Positions 1-6,462 of a DNA stretch of 11,294 nucleotides are shown piece after piece. The stretch's first letter is position 1; each line of letters starts with the position of its first letter. The stretch is from Pseudomonadota bacterium. GTDB taxonomy: Bacteria; Pseudomonadota; Alphaproteobacteria; CACIAM-22H2. The stretch covers positions 1 to 11,294 of the forward strand of contig JAIUNH010000075.1 of NCBI GenBank assembly GCA_020161965.1, read 5' to 3'. The notes beneath the pieces are model-generated. The model saw nothing but the letters and a program-made list of their open reading frames with translations. It had not been told where the DNA came from and made no database searches. A program made the translations under genes and the position numbers.

Positions 1-204
1 GACAACATCCACGGCGCGGGCTTCCGCGGCGTCTTCGACCTGTCGGACCCGGCCGGCGCCTGGGTCGTGATCGCCACCGGCCAGTCGGGCCACCCGATGA
101 GCCGGCACTGGTCGGACCTGCTGCCGGCCTGGCGCGACGGGGCCCTGCTGCGCCTGGGGCCGATCGAGGGCGAGCCGGCCGGCCGCCTGCGGTTGCTGCC
201 CTGA
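1..204 (+). CDS. Penicillin acylase family protein, C-terminal end (partial)
   Basis: The first 67 codons read in frame 1 end at TGA 202-204. The visible tail contains ATGQSGHPMSRHWSDLLPAW followed by RDGALLRL. This matches the conserved C-terminal region of penicillin-amidase (peptidase S45, Ntn-hydrolase) beta subunits, where a GQSG-x-P-x-S-x-H-(Y/W)-x-D-L-x-P-x-W-R-D-G pattern precedes the end of the chain. Family members hydrolyse amide bonds in beta-lactams, acyl-homoserine lactones or other N-acyl compounds and are usually exported as autoprocessed precursors. The catalytic Ser and the signal peptide lie outside the window, so substrate cannot be judged. Codon use is strongly GC-biased and matches the rest of the left half. 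The gene lies 182 bases upstream of bpt on the same strand; an operon is not evident. Confidence 0.78.
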   Translation, partial: DNIHGAGFRGVFDLSDPAGAWVVIATGQSGHPMSRHWSDLLPAWRDGALLRLGPIEGEPAGRLRLLP

Positions 205-242
205 TCCCGAGCGGTGGTTGATTCCGGCCTTCCGGACGCCGA

Positions 243-261
243 CACTATCATCCGGATAGTG
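243..261. repeat. Short perfect inverted repeat (7-bp arms, 5-nt loop)
   Basis: CACTATC at 243-249 is mirrored by GATAGTG at 255-261. It lies 39 bases after the acylase stop in the 182-base gap before bpt. No T-tract follows, so it is at best a weak terminator; it could instead be an operator-like dyad. I saw nothing else convincing in 205-386 apart from the bpt ribosome-binding site. Confidence 0.3.
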
Positions 262-386
262 AAGGACGCCGCGGCCGCGGCGGCTTCGTTCCCGGGCCAC
301 CGGCCGTCATTCCGGGCGGCCTGCGTCTCATTCCTTTCGTCGCGGCACGCGACGAGCTTCGCGGGCAGGACACCAGGGACCCACAG

Positions 387-1160
387 ATGCTGCAGCGTTC
401 CGTCCGCCGACCGCAGTTCTTCTACACGACCGCACCGCTCCCCTGCCCCTACCTGCCCGGTCGCACCGAACGAAAGGTGGTGACGGAACTCGCCGGCGCG
501 GATGCGGAGGGATTGCACGACCGCCTCTCCCGCGCCGGCTTCCGGCGCAGCCACAACATCGCCTATTCGCCGGTCTGCCCGGGTTGCCAGGCCTGCATCC
601 CGATCCGCATCGATGCGCGCGCCTTCGAGCCCGACCGCACGCAGCGGCGCGTCGCCCGCGACAATGCCGGCGTCATCGCCGCCGAGATGCCGCCGCGCGC
701 GAGCGCCGAACAGTTCTCGCTGTTCAACCGGTACCAGAAGGTGCGGCACGCCGATGGCGACATGGCGGCGATGGGCTTCTACGACTACCGCGCCATGGTC
801 GAGGACACGCCGATCAGCAGCAGCATCGTCGAATTGCGCGACGGTGCCGACCGGCTACTTGGCGCCTGCCTGACGGACCGGCTCTCCGATGGGCTGTCGG
901 CCGTCTATTCCTTCTACGACCCGGGCGAGGAGAAGCGCTCGATCGGCACCTACATCGTCCTGTGGCTCATCGCGCGCGCGCGCGAGCTGGGCCTGCCCTA
1001 TGTCTATCTCGGCTACTGGGTGCCGGAGAGCCGGAAGATGGCCTACAAGGCCCGCTTCCGCCCGAGCGAGGTGCTGATGGGCGGAAGCTGGCGGGTGCTG
1101 GCCGAGGAAGCGGTCCAGACACCGATCGCCGCGACGATGACGACCAGCGTCGAGGCGTGA
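387..1160 (+). CDS. bpt: Aspartate/glutamate leucyltransferase (Bpt, ATE family)
   Basis: The product has 257 residues, close to the usual length of about 240-255 for bacterial Bpt. It transfers leucine from Leu-tRNA to N-terminal Asp or Glu of proteins, creating a type-2 N-degron for ClpS/ClpAP; it is cytosolic. Family hallmarks are visible. The N-terminal ATE domain has CPYLPGR at 20-26 and the motif RSHNIAYSPVCPGCQACIPI, with Cys64, Cys67 and Cys70 and a strongly conserved Arg-rich context. The C-terminal acyltransferase (GNAT-like) half has YSFYDP, the SIGTYIVLWLI helix and YVYLGYWVPES near the end. ATG at 387 is chosen because AGGGA at 375-379 sits 7 bases upstream and the protein begins right at the family N-terminus. 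The gene appears to be monocistronic: the acylase is 182 bases upstream and the next gene has its own promoter region. Confidence 0.95.
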   Translation: MLQRSVRRPQFFYTTAPLPCPYLPGRTERKVVTELAGADAEGLHDRLSRAGFRRSHNIAYSPVCPGCQACIPIRIDARAFEPDRTQRRVARDNAGVIAAEMPPRASAEQFSLFNRYQKVRHADGDMAAMGFYDYRAMVEDTPISSSIVELRDGADRLLGACLTDRLSDGLSAVYSFYDPGEEKRSIGTYIVLWLIARARELGLPYVYLGYWVPESRKMAYKARFRPSEVLMGGSWRVLAEEAVQTPIAATMTTSVEA

Positions 1161-1252
1161 GGCGCCAGGCAGCACCCTGCCCTTCCCGCCTGGCACGCAG
1201 CGGCCGCGCCGCCTCCCCCGAGCGTCCCCCGACCGTTGGCATTGTTTACATG

Positions 1253-1272
1253 CGTCCGCATTCTTGCGGACG
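1253..1272. promoter_or_regulatory. Perfect 8-bp inverted repeat, candidate activator (UAS) site upstream of the PEP-CTERM gene
   Basis: CGTCCGCA at 1253-1260 and TGCGGACG at 1265-1272 are exact reverse complements around a TTCT centre. It lies about 65-85 bases before the start site predicted from the sigma-54 element, within the range used by enhancer-binding activators. No T-tract follows on the plus strand, so a terminator for bpt, 93 bases upstream, is the weaker reading. Binding is an inference. Confidence 0.45.
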
Positions 1273-1281
1273 ACAGAGCGC

Positions 1282-1294
1282 CATCTACTTGATA
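1282..1294 (-). promoter_or_regulatory. IHF-like site in AT-rich segment
   Basis: Read on the minus strand, TATCAA (complement of 1289-1294) followed by four bases and ATG matches the IHF consensus WATCAA-N4-TTR at 8 of the 9 specified positions. It begins an AT-rich run (about 1288-1311) that is exceptional in this GC-rich sequence. It lies between the inverted repeat and the -24/-12 element, where IHF typically bends DNA in sigma-54 promoters. TATAAT at 1293-1298 in the same run could alternatively be a sigma-70 -10 box, but no -35 is found at proper spacing. Confidence 0.35.
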
Positions 1295-1312
1295 TAATAA
1301 GGAAATTATAAC

Positions 1313-1327
1313 GGCACGCGAATTGCT
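1313..1327 (+). promoter_or_regulatory. Sigma-54 (RpoN) -24/-12 promoter for the PEP-CTERM gene
   Basis: GGCAC (1313-1317), five bases, then TTGCT (1323-1327) matches the sigma-54 consensus TGGCAC-N5-TTGCW except for the first T. The invariant GG (1313-1314) and GC (1325-1326) are separated by exactly 10 bases as required. Transcription would start near 1338, leaving a leader of about 47 bases that contains GAGGAAGGA at 1368-1376, a good Shine-Dalgarno for the ATG at 1385. PEP-CTERM genes in several Proteobacteria are known to be controlled by RpoN with the PrsK/PrsR two-component system, which fits this placement. Confidence 0.7.
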
Positions 1328-1384
1328 TCTCGGAAATTCGAGCGGGAGTGGACCCCGCCGGCAATCCGAGGAAGGAACTCGCAG

Positions 1385-2131
1385 ATGCAGACACTCAGGT
1401 CGGGCGTTGCCCTCTCGACCCTGTTCTTTGCGGCCATGGGCTTCGCAGGTGCGCAGGCCGCGCCGGTCGTCTTCTCAGGCATCGACGCGAACGGCAATGC
1501 CAACGTGGCGCTGGCCTCCACGCCCAATGCCGACGCGGCCCGCAACGCCCTCTTCGCGAACCTTGCCGGTGTCGGCACCGAAACCTTCGAGACGCGTTCG
1601 GGCAGTTCGCCGCTCGCCATCAACTTCGGCGCGGCCGGCACGGCGACGATCAACGGCCCCGGCTCGGTTGCCTCGGTCACGCCCGGCACGACCAACGGTT
1701 TCGGCCGGTACAGCGTGCCGTCCGCCACGTCGTCCCGCTTCTGGGAGGCCGACGCCGGCACGGGCGGGATCACGGTGACCTTCAGCGCCCCGGTTGCCGC
1801 CTTCGGATTCTACGGCATCGACATCGGCGACTTCAGCGGCACGGTCGTCCTGCGCCTGACGGATACCGGCGGCGCGACGTCGCTCCTGAACGTCCCGGCC
1901 GCGGCAAGCGGGCGTGCGGACGGTTCCGTGCTGTATTTCGGCTTCTATGACACCGCCGTTCAGTACACCAGCATCGCCTTCCTCACGACGGGCGGCAGCG
2001 GCGACGTCTTCGCCTTCGACAACTTCAGCATCGGTTCGATCGAACAGGTGGTGCCGGTGCCTGAGCCCATGTCGCTCGCCCTGTTCGGCCTTGGTCTGGC
2101 CGGCCTCGGCGTGATCCGCCGGAAGCGGTAG
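1385..2131 (+). CDS. PEP-CTERM sorting domain-containing secreted protein
   Basis: The product has 248 residues. A Sec signal peptide spans about 1-25 (hydrophobic core 8-22, AQA before Ala26). The mature part is rich in Gly, Ala, Thr and Ser and has alternating beta-strand-like segments (for example ITVTFSAPVAAFGFYGIDIG and the stretch ending FAFDNFSIG), with no recognised enzyme motif. The C-terminus is a canonical sorting signal: VPEP at 225-228, a hydrophobic helix at 230-244, and RRKR as the last four residues. Proteins of this class are cut and anchored or released by exosortase (EpsH/XrtA) at the cell envelope, usually linked to exopolysaccharide production. No exosortase gene lies in the window. 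The start is supported by GAGGAAGGA 9-16 bases upstream. Its own sigma-54 type promoter suggests regulated, probably matrix- or biofilm-related expression. The exact function is unknown. Confidence 0.93.
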   Translation: MQTLRSGVALSTLFFAAMGFAGAQAAPVVFSGIDANGNANVALASTPNADAARNALFANLAGVGTETFETRSGSSPLAINFGAAGTATINGPGSVASVTPGTTNGFGRYSVPSATSSRFWEADAGTGGITVTFSAPVAAFGFYGIDIGDFSGTVVLRLTDTGGATSLLNVPAAASGRADGSVLYFGFYDTAVQYTSIAFLTTGGSGDVFAFDNFSIGSIEQVVPVPEPMSLALFGLGLAGLGVIRRKR

Positions 2132-2207
2132 GAAACCGATCGCGAGGCCGTGGCGCCGTCGCGACCCGACGGCGGCCAGGGGCCTCGCGCCTGGTCGATG
2201 GTCCGCG

Positions 2208-2240
2208 TCCCATTGGTGTCGCATGGCGACGCCAATGGGA
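2208..2240. terminator. Strong hairpin between convergent genes, likely bidirectional terminator
   Basis: TCCCATTGG (2208-2216) pairs with CCAATGGGA (2232-2240). The stem continues inward through one G-T wobble and five more pairs (2218-2222 with 2226-2230) to a 3-base loop at 2223-2225, giving about 15 paired positions. It lies 76 bases after the PEP-CTERM stop and 49 bases beyond the GMC stop, so it can serve both. No clear T-tract follows on either strand, as is common in GC-rich alphaproteobacteria. A second, weaker 5-bp dyad (CCAGG/CCTGG) lies at 2176-2194. Confidence 0.6.
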
Positions 2241-2289
2241 ACCGGATGGCGGTCCGGACACGCCGCGGGCCGGCGCGGACGGAAGCGGC

Positions 2290-3897
2290 TCAGGCAGCCT
2301 TGCGCACCATCTCCGCCGCGCGTTCGGCCAGCATCAACACCGCAGGATGGATGTTGGAGGACGGCACCAGCGGGAAGACCGACGCATCCACCACCCGCAG
2401 CCCGGACACGCCGCGCACCCGCAGTTCGGGATCCACCACCGACCGCTCGTCCGAGCCCATCCGGTTGGTGCCGCAGGGGTGATAGACGGTCGCGCCATTG
2501 GCGCGGATGTAGTCCAGCACCTGGTCGTCGCTTTGCGTGCCGGGCCCCGGGAACTCCTCGCGTTCGATCAGCCCGGCGAAGGGCTGCGTCGCGGCGATGC
2601 GGCGGCCGAGCTTCGCACTCTCCAGCATGATGCGGATGTCGGAGGCCGCGCTGAGGTAGTTCGCGCGGATCACGGGCTTGATGTCGGCATTCGGCGCCCG
2701 CAGCGTCAGCTCCCCGCGGCTGTCCGGCCGGCAGACACAGAAATTGAAGGTGAAGCCGGGATACCTGGCGAGCGAACTCGCCCCGCGCGATTGGTCGCCC
2801 AGGCTGAAATTGACGAACTGGAACTGGACCTCCGGTTCCTCGGACCCCGGGAGGACCCGCGCGAACAGGCTGGCTTCCGAGGCCCCGACCGCCATCTGGT
2901 TCTTCCGCCGCAGGAACCAGCCAAGCCCGAGCCCGGCCGCGCGGACCGGGTTCGCCATGATCTCGTTCAAGGTGCCGCAGGGCCTGGTGCGGAAGGCGTA
3001 GCGGACCATGAAGTGGTCCTGCAGGTTCTTGCCGACCTCCGGCGCATGGGCGGTGACGGGGATGCCCATCTCCTGCAACGCCGCGCCGTCGCCGATGCCC
3101 GACAGCATCAGCAGCTTGGGGCTCTCGATCGCGCCGGCGCAGACGATGACCTCCCGCCGGGCCAGCCAGGTCTCGTCACCGTCCGGCCCGCGGACCACGA
3201 CGCCGACGGCGCGGCCGTCGCGAAACAGGATGCGCTGGCCGACGCGTTCGGTCTCCACATGCAGGTTCGGCCGGTGCAGAGCGGGCTTCAGGTAGGCGGT
3301 CGCCGGCGACCAGCGCCAGCCGCGATGGACATTGAGCTGGTTCGGCGCCACGCCCTCGAACCAGGCGGCATTGTTGTCGGGGTTGCGTTCGAAGCCGAGC
3401 CGCGTGCAGGCCTCGACGAAGGCCCGGCAGCCCTCGGAGGGTTCGGGCACCTCGCCCACCTGCACGGGGCCGTCCTTGCCGCGGAACTCGCTGTCGGGGC
3501 CGGCGAAGGTCTCCATCCGCCGGAACGCCGGCAGGCAGTCGTCATAGGACCAGCCGCGCGCGCCCGATTGCGACCAGCGGTCGTAGTCGCGCGGCGATCC
3601 ACGCAGGAAGACCAGGCCGTTGACGCTGCCCGACCCGCCGATGACGCGCCCGCGCGGCCAATAGAGGCTGCGGCCGCCGAGTTCGGGTTCGGCCTCCGTC
3701 TGGTAGTTCCAGTCGAATTTCCGCGTCACGTACAGCCGCGCGAAGCCCATCGGGATGTGGATCCAGGGGTTGCGGTCCCACGGTCCCGCTTCCAGCAGCG
3801 CGACCTGCGAGGCCGGGTCCTCCGACAGCCGCGCGGCCATGACGCAGCCGGCGGAGCCGCCGCCGAGAATGACGTAGTCCGCTTCCTTCGCCGCCAT
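2290..3897 (-). CDS. GMC-family FAD-dependent oxidoreductase (choline/alcohol dehydrogenase-like)
   Basis: The product has 535 residues from the chosen start, typical for the family. Visible elements in order: the FAD-binding GGGSAG at 12-17 and LLEAG with Glu36; GMC signature 1, PRGRVIGGSGSVNG, at 81-94; signature 2, GAIESPKLLMLSGIG, at 255-269; and the active-site region YHPCGTNRMG with His473, then SSNIHPAVLML with Asn515 and His517. Such enzymes oxidise primary alcohols; the substrate cannot be read from sequence and choline is not established. The usual HPxGTCRMG motif has Asn in place of Cys. The ATG at 3897 is preferred because AGGGGA (3906-3911, minus strand) sits 8 bases upstream. 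The ATG at 3906 has that same sequence directly against it. A start at 4017 would overlap the divergent gene and add residues before the FAD motif. It is divergent from the MetE-like gene with 118 bases between. Confidence 0.93.
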   Translation of the reverse strand: MAAKEADYVILGGGSAGCVMAARLSEDPASQVALLEAGPWDRNPWIHIPMGFARLYVTRKFDWNYQTEAEPELGGRSLYWPRGRVIGGSGSVNGLVFLRGSPRDYDRWSQSGARGWSYDDCLPAFRRMETFAGPDSEFRGKDGPVQVGEVPEPSEGCRAFVEACTRLGFERNPDNNAAWFEGVAPNQLNVHRGWRWSPATAYLKPALHRPNLHVETERVGQRILFRDGRAVGVVVRGPDGDETWLARREVIVCAGAIESPKLLMLSGIGDGAALQEMGIPVTAHAPEVGKNLQDHFMVRYAFRTRPCGTLNEIMANPVRAAGLGLGWFLRRKNQMAVGASEASLFARVLPGSEEPEVQFQFVNFSLGDQSRGASSLARYPGFTFNFCVCRPDSRGELTLRAPNADIKPVIRANYLSAASDIRIMLESAKLGRRIAATQPFAGLIEREEFPGPGTQSDDQVLDYIRANGATVYHPCGTNRMGSDERSVVDPELRVRGVSGLRVVDASVFPLVPSSNIHPAVLMLAERAAEMVRKAA

Positions 3898-4003
3898 CGC
3901 TTCCATCCCCTGGACCGTTCTTGCCGCGATGGTTGCATTGCGCGGGGCGGCGCGGAAGGTCCGTCCCTGGTCGATGCGGTGGCCGGCGGGTAGCGTGCCG
4001 GGT

Positions 4004-4009
4004 GGAGGA
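4004..4009 (+). promoter_or_regulatory. Ribosome-binding site fixing the MetE-like start
   Basis: GGAGGA lies 6 bases before the ATG at 4016. This near-perfect Shine-Dalgarno decides against the in-frame upstream GTG at 3929, whose extra 29 residues have no resemblance to the family N-terminus. Confidence 0.8.
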
Positions 4010-4015
4010 TTCGCC

Positions 4016-5056
4016 ATGACCCAGACGCTGCTGCCGACCTCGCTGGTCGGCTCCTATCCGCAACCCGACTGGCTGATCGACCGGCAGAAGCTCGCCGGGC
4101 GCTTCCCGCCGCGCGTGCGGGCCCGCGAGTTGTGGCGCGTGGCGCCCGAATACCTCGACCAGGCGCAGGACGATGCGACGCTGCTGGCGATCCGCGCGCA
4201 GGAAGCCGCGGGCCTCGACATCGTCACCGATGGCGAGATGCGGCGGGAATCCTATTCCAACCGCTTCGCCACCGCGCTCGACGGCGTCGACATCGACAAT
4301 CCGGGCACCGCGCCCGACCGCAGCGGGCATCCCAATCCGGTGCCGCGCGTGGTCGGGCGCATCCGGCGCCGCCATGCGGTGGAGGATCGCGACGTGCGCT
4401 TCCTGCGCGCCAACACCGACCGGATGATCAAGATCACCGTGCCCGGTCCCTTCACCATGGCCCAGCAGGCGCAGAACGACTTCTACAAGGACGAGGCGGA
4501 GATGGCGCTGGACTACGCCGCCGCCGTCAATGAGGAGATCCGCGATCTCTTCGCCGCCGGCGCCGACATCGTGCAGATCGACGAGCCCTACCTCCAGGCG
4601 CGCCCCGAGAAGGCGCGGCAGTATGGCGTCGAGGCGGTGAACCGCGCGCTCGATGGCATCGAGGGCATGACGGCGCTGCACATCTGCTTCGGCTACGCCG
4701 CCATCATCCATGAACGGCCCAATGGCTATTCCTTCCTGCCCGAACTCTGCCGCTGCAAGGTGCGGCAGATCTCGATCGAGACGGCGCAGTCCAACCTCGA
4801 CACGACGGTGCTGAAGCACCTGCCGGAACAGACCATCATCCTCGGCGTGATCGACCTGCTGAACCAGGCCATCGAGACGCCGGAGACGGTCGCCGCGCGC
4901 ATCCGCCGGGCGCTGCCGCATGTCGATCCGGCACGCGTCATCGTCGCGCCGGACTGCGGCATGAAGTACCTGCCGCGCGCCGTCGCGGACGGGAAGATGC
5001 GCGCCATGGTCGAAGGTGCGGCCATCGTGCGGCGCGAGCTGACCGGGACCACCTGA
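4016..5056 (+). CDS. MetE-like (cobalamin-independent methionine synthase II family) methyltransferase
   Basis: The product has 346 residues and corresponds only to the C-terminal catalytic barrel of MetE (full-length MetE is about 750). The N-terminus has the family's SLVGSYPQP. Zinc ligands equivalent to those of MetE are in place: His222 and Cys224 (ALHICFGY), Glu255 (ISIE) and Cys314 (APDCGMKYLP). IVTDGEMRRESY and VQIDEPYL are further conserved pieces. Members bind zinc and activate a thiol for methyl or alkyl transfer; relatives include epoxyalkane:coenzyme M transferase, so the physiological thiol and donor are uncertain and homocysteine methylation should not be assumed. The stop overlaps the next start by one base (TGATG at 5054-5058), implying translational coupling to the amidohydrolase whose beginning follows. 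Codon use is strongly C/G-ending, with one TTG among 28 leucines by hand count. Confidence 0.9.
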   Translation: MTQTLLPTSLVGSYPQPDWLIDRQKLAGRFPPRVRARELWRVAPEYLDQAQDDATLLAIRAQEAAGLDIVTDGEMRRESYSNRFATALDGVDIDNPGTAPDRSGHPNPVPRVVGRIRRRHAVEDRDVRFLRANTDRMIKITVPGPFTMAQQAQNDFYKDEAEMALDYAAAVNEEIRDLFAAGADIVQIDEPYLQARPEKARQYGVEAVNRALDGIEGMTALHICFGYAAIIHERPNGYSFLPELCRCKVRQISIETAQSNLDTTVLKHLPEQTIILGVIDLLNQAIETPETVAARIRRALPHVDPARVIVAPDCGMKYLPRAVADGKMRAMVEGAAIVRRELTGTT

Positions 5057-6030
5057 TGCAGCCCTGCCTGCCGCCGCTCGATGCCGTGCCGCGCCCGTCC
5101 TGGCGCGCGCCGGCACTCGCCTGCGACTGCCACTTTCACATCTTCGGGCCGTATGACCGGTTTCCGCTCGATGCCGGCCGCCACTACGACCCGCCGGCGG
5201 CGCTGATCCCGCAGTATCTGCGCGTCGCGGAGGCGCTCGGCATCGGGCGCATGGTGATCGTGCAGCCTTCGGTCTACGGCACCGACAATCGCTGCACGCT
5301 GGATGCGGCGGCGCAGTTCGGGCTGGACCGCGCGCGGGTCGTCGCCGTGGTCGATCCGGCGGTCGAAGGACCGGTTGTGGCCGTATTGGACCGCGCCGGG
5401 TGGCGGCTTACCCATATCCTGAATACCCATCACCATAACGATCACGTCGGCGCGAACCTGGCGTTGAAGACGCGCTATGGCTGCCGAATCGTCGGTCCGT
5501 TGGCCGATCGCGACCGAATTCCGGGCATCGATCTGGCCTTGGCGGAAGGCGATACGGTGACGTTGGGCGACGCGACCGCGCGGGTGTTCGACGTGCCGGG
5601 ACATACCAGGGGCCATATCGCCTTCTGGTTCGCGGACGAGAAGGCGTTGTTCTGCGGCGACACGCTGTTCGCGCTGGGTTGCGGCCGGTTATTCGAAGGC
5701 ACGCCGGACCAGATGTGGGCCTCGCTGCTGAAGTTCCGCGCGTTGCCCGACGACACGCGCGTCTATTGCGCGCATGAATACACCCAGTCCAATGCGCGCT
5801 TCGCCGTGACCGCCGATCCCGACAATACTTCCCTCGCCGCAAGGGCCGGCGAAATCGACGCCGCCCGCGCCAAGGGCGACGCGACCGTACCCTCGCTGTT
5901 GGGGGTGGAGAAGGCGACGAACCCTTTCCTGCGGGCCGACGATCCGGCTTTGGCCGCGACCTACGGACTTAAAGGTCGCGATGCGGCGGTGGTTTTCGCG
6001 GCCATTCGTTCGGCCAAGGATCGATTCTGA
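5056..6030 (+). CDS. gloB: Chimeric ORF: amidohydrolase N-terminus joined to hydroxyacylglutathione hydrolase (GloB) body
   Basis: The frame encodes 324 residues. Residues 1 to about 100 are the start of a COG3618/LigI-like TIM-barrel amidohydrolase: CDCHFHIFGPYDRFPL with the metal-binding HxH (His26, His28), and IVQPSVYGTDN. From about 98 on it is glyoxalase II. THHHNDH supplies His125, His127, Asp129 and His130; PGHTRGH supplies His183; CGDTLF supplies Asp202; YCAHEYT supplies His240. The C-terminal substrate-binding domain, including ATNPFLR, is complete. GloB hydrolyses S-D-lactoylglutathione to lactate and glutathione. The 227 GloB residues lack only the first roughly 20-25 of a normal protein of about 250, including its first strand. 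The amidohydrolase lacks the remaining two thirds of its barrel. A functional fusion is unlikely. Codon use changes at the join. Neither partial gene's true other end is in the window. Confidence 0.88.
   Translation: MQPCLPPLDAVPRPSWRAPALACDCHFHIFGPYDRFPLDAGRHYDPPAALIPQYLRVAEALGIGRMVIVQPSVYGTDNRCTLDAAAQFGLDRARVVAVVDPAVEGPVVAVLDRAGWRLTHILNTHHHNDHVGANLALKTRYGCRIVGPLADRDRIPGIDLALAEGDTVTLGDATARVFDVPGHTRGHIAFWFADEKALFCGDTLFALGCGRLFEGTPDQMWASLLKFRALPDDTRVYCAHEYTQSNARFAVTADPDNTSLAARAGEIDAARAKGDATVPSLLGVEKATNPFLRADDPALAATYGLKGRDAAVVFAAIRSAKDRF
5347..5366. other. Probable chimeric junction between two genomes
   Basis: The bases GTGGTCGATCCGGCGGTCGA encode VVDPAV, a string natural to both families: amidohydrolases of this type read RVVAVVDPAV, and GloB reads VVDPxxxxPV near its N-terminus. 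Before it all leucines of this ORF are CTG or CTC (9 of 9). After it, GTT, GTA and TTG appear within 27 bases, and TTG makes up 9 of 22 leucines. A shared word of about 20 bases is the scale at which graph assemblers misjoin. Confidence 0.75.
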
Positions 6031-6091
6031 ACCGGGGATGGCGTATCCTCGGACGGTATTCCGGCATTCATTTTAGGGTTCGCTTTTCGAC

Positions 6092-6451
6092 GTGAGCAGC
6101 GAGTATCGCATCGTCTTCTTCGAAGACCGGGAAATCGTGGTGGCGCTGATCGAGCACGCGCGCACGCAAGGCATGAAGCTGCCGCCCGGCCGCGTGATCA
6201 AGATGGGCGTGGATCGCGCGTCTTTCACGGTGAAACTCGTCTACGCCAAGAAGGGCGAGCCGCCCAAGCCGGTCGAGTTCGACGCCTCCGCGCTGTCGCA
6301 AGCGATGATCCGCCACTGCAAGGGTACTGGCATTCCGTTGCCGATGCGCGCGCGCAAGGAATTGCGCTTCGTCGACGGGCGCATCGCCTTCGTCGTGCAG
6401 CTGGAACGCCCGGCAACCGACGCGCTGATCCCGCTCGAATACGTCAATTAG
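6092..6451 (+). CDS. Conserved-looking hypothetical protein, GTG start
   Basis: The product has 119 residues, with no signal peptide, membrane segment or recognised enzyme motif. It looks like a small soluble mixed alpha/beta protein: MSSEYRIVFFEDREIVVALI at the start, then a strand-rich middle (ASFTVKLVYAKKGEPPKPVE), a helix with an isolated Cys (MIRHCKGTGIPLPMRARKEL) and two final strands. The frame has the GC-biased third-position pattern of its right-hand neighbours, and no ATG start is available; the GTG is preceded only by a weak AGGG about 13 bases away. It follows gloB by 61 bases on the same strand and could be cotranscribed. It ends 8 bases before the convergent VOC gene stop. I do not recognise the family. 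Confidence 0.7.
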   Translation: MSSEYRIVFFEDREIVVALIEHARTQGMKLPPGRVIKMGVDRASFTVKLVYAKKGEPPKPVEFDASALSQAMIRHCKGTGIPLPMRARKELRFVDGRIAFVVQLERPATDALIPLEYVN

Positions 6452-6462
6452 GCGCCGGCCTA
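6449..6462. terminator. Short dyad spanning two convergent stop codons
   Basis: TAGGC (6449-6453) and GCCTA (6458-6462) are inverted around GCCG. The arms contain the TAG stop of the plus-strand gene and the TAG stop of the minus-strand gene. A T-rich run (GATTTCTT) follows on the plus strand. The stem is only 5 bp, so terminator function is tentative. Confidence 0.3.

Noticed and set aside
214..483. Small open frame of 89 codons overlapping the start of bpt
   Set aside because: It overlaps the clear bpt N-terminus in another frame, has no supporting ribosome-binding site, and its composition is that of non-coding GC-rich DNA.
1293..1298. TATAAT as a sigma-70 -10 box for the PEP-CTERM gene
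   Set aside because: There is no -35 at 16-19 bases (the nearest TTGCGG is 23 bases away). The sigma-54 element downstream is a fuller match; kept only as an alternative.
2347..3993. Long plus-strand open frame opposite the GMC gene
   Set aside because: It is the mirror of a GC-biased gene with full family motifs on the minus strand. The antisense translation is rich in Arg, Ala, Pro, Gly and His with no recognisable domain.
3898..4017. N-terminal extension of the GMC protein to 4017
   Set aside because: It would overlap the start of the divergent MetE-like gene and precede the FAD motif with unconserved residues. The ATG at 3897 has a well-spaced AGGGGA.
3542..5116. Long minus-strand open frame opposite the MetE-like gene
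   Set aside because: It shows shadow-frame composition, runs through two real genes on opposite strands and has no motifs.
5056..6030. A genuinely novel bifunctional amidohydrolase-glyoxalase II enzyme
   Set aside because: Both parts are truncated inside essential folds, the join is a word common to both families, and codon use changes there. A chimera explains all of this more simply.
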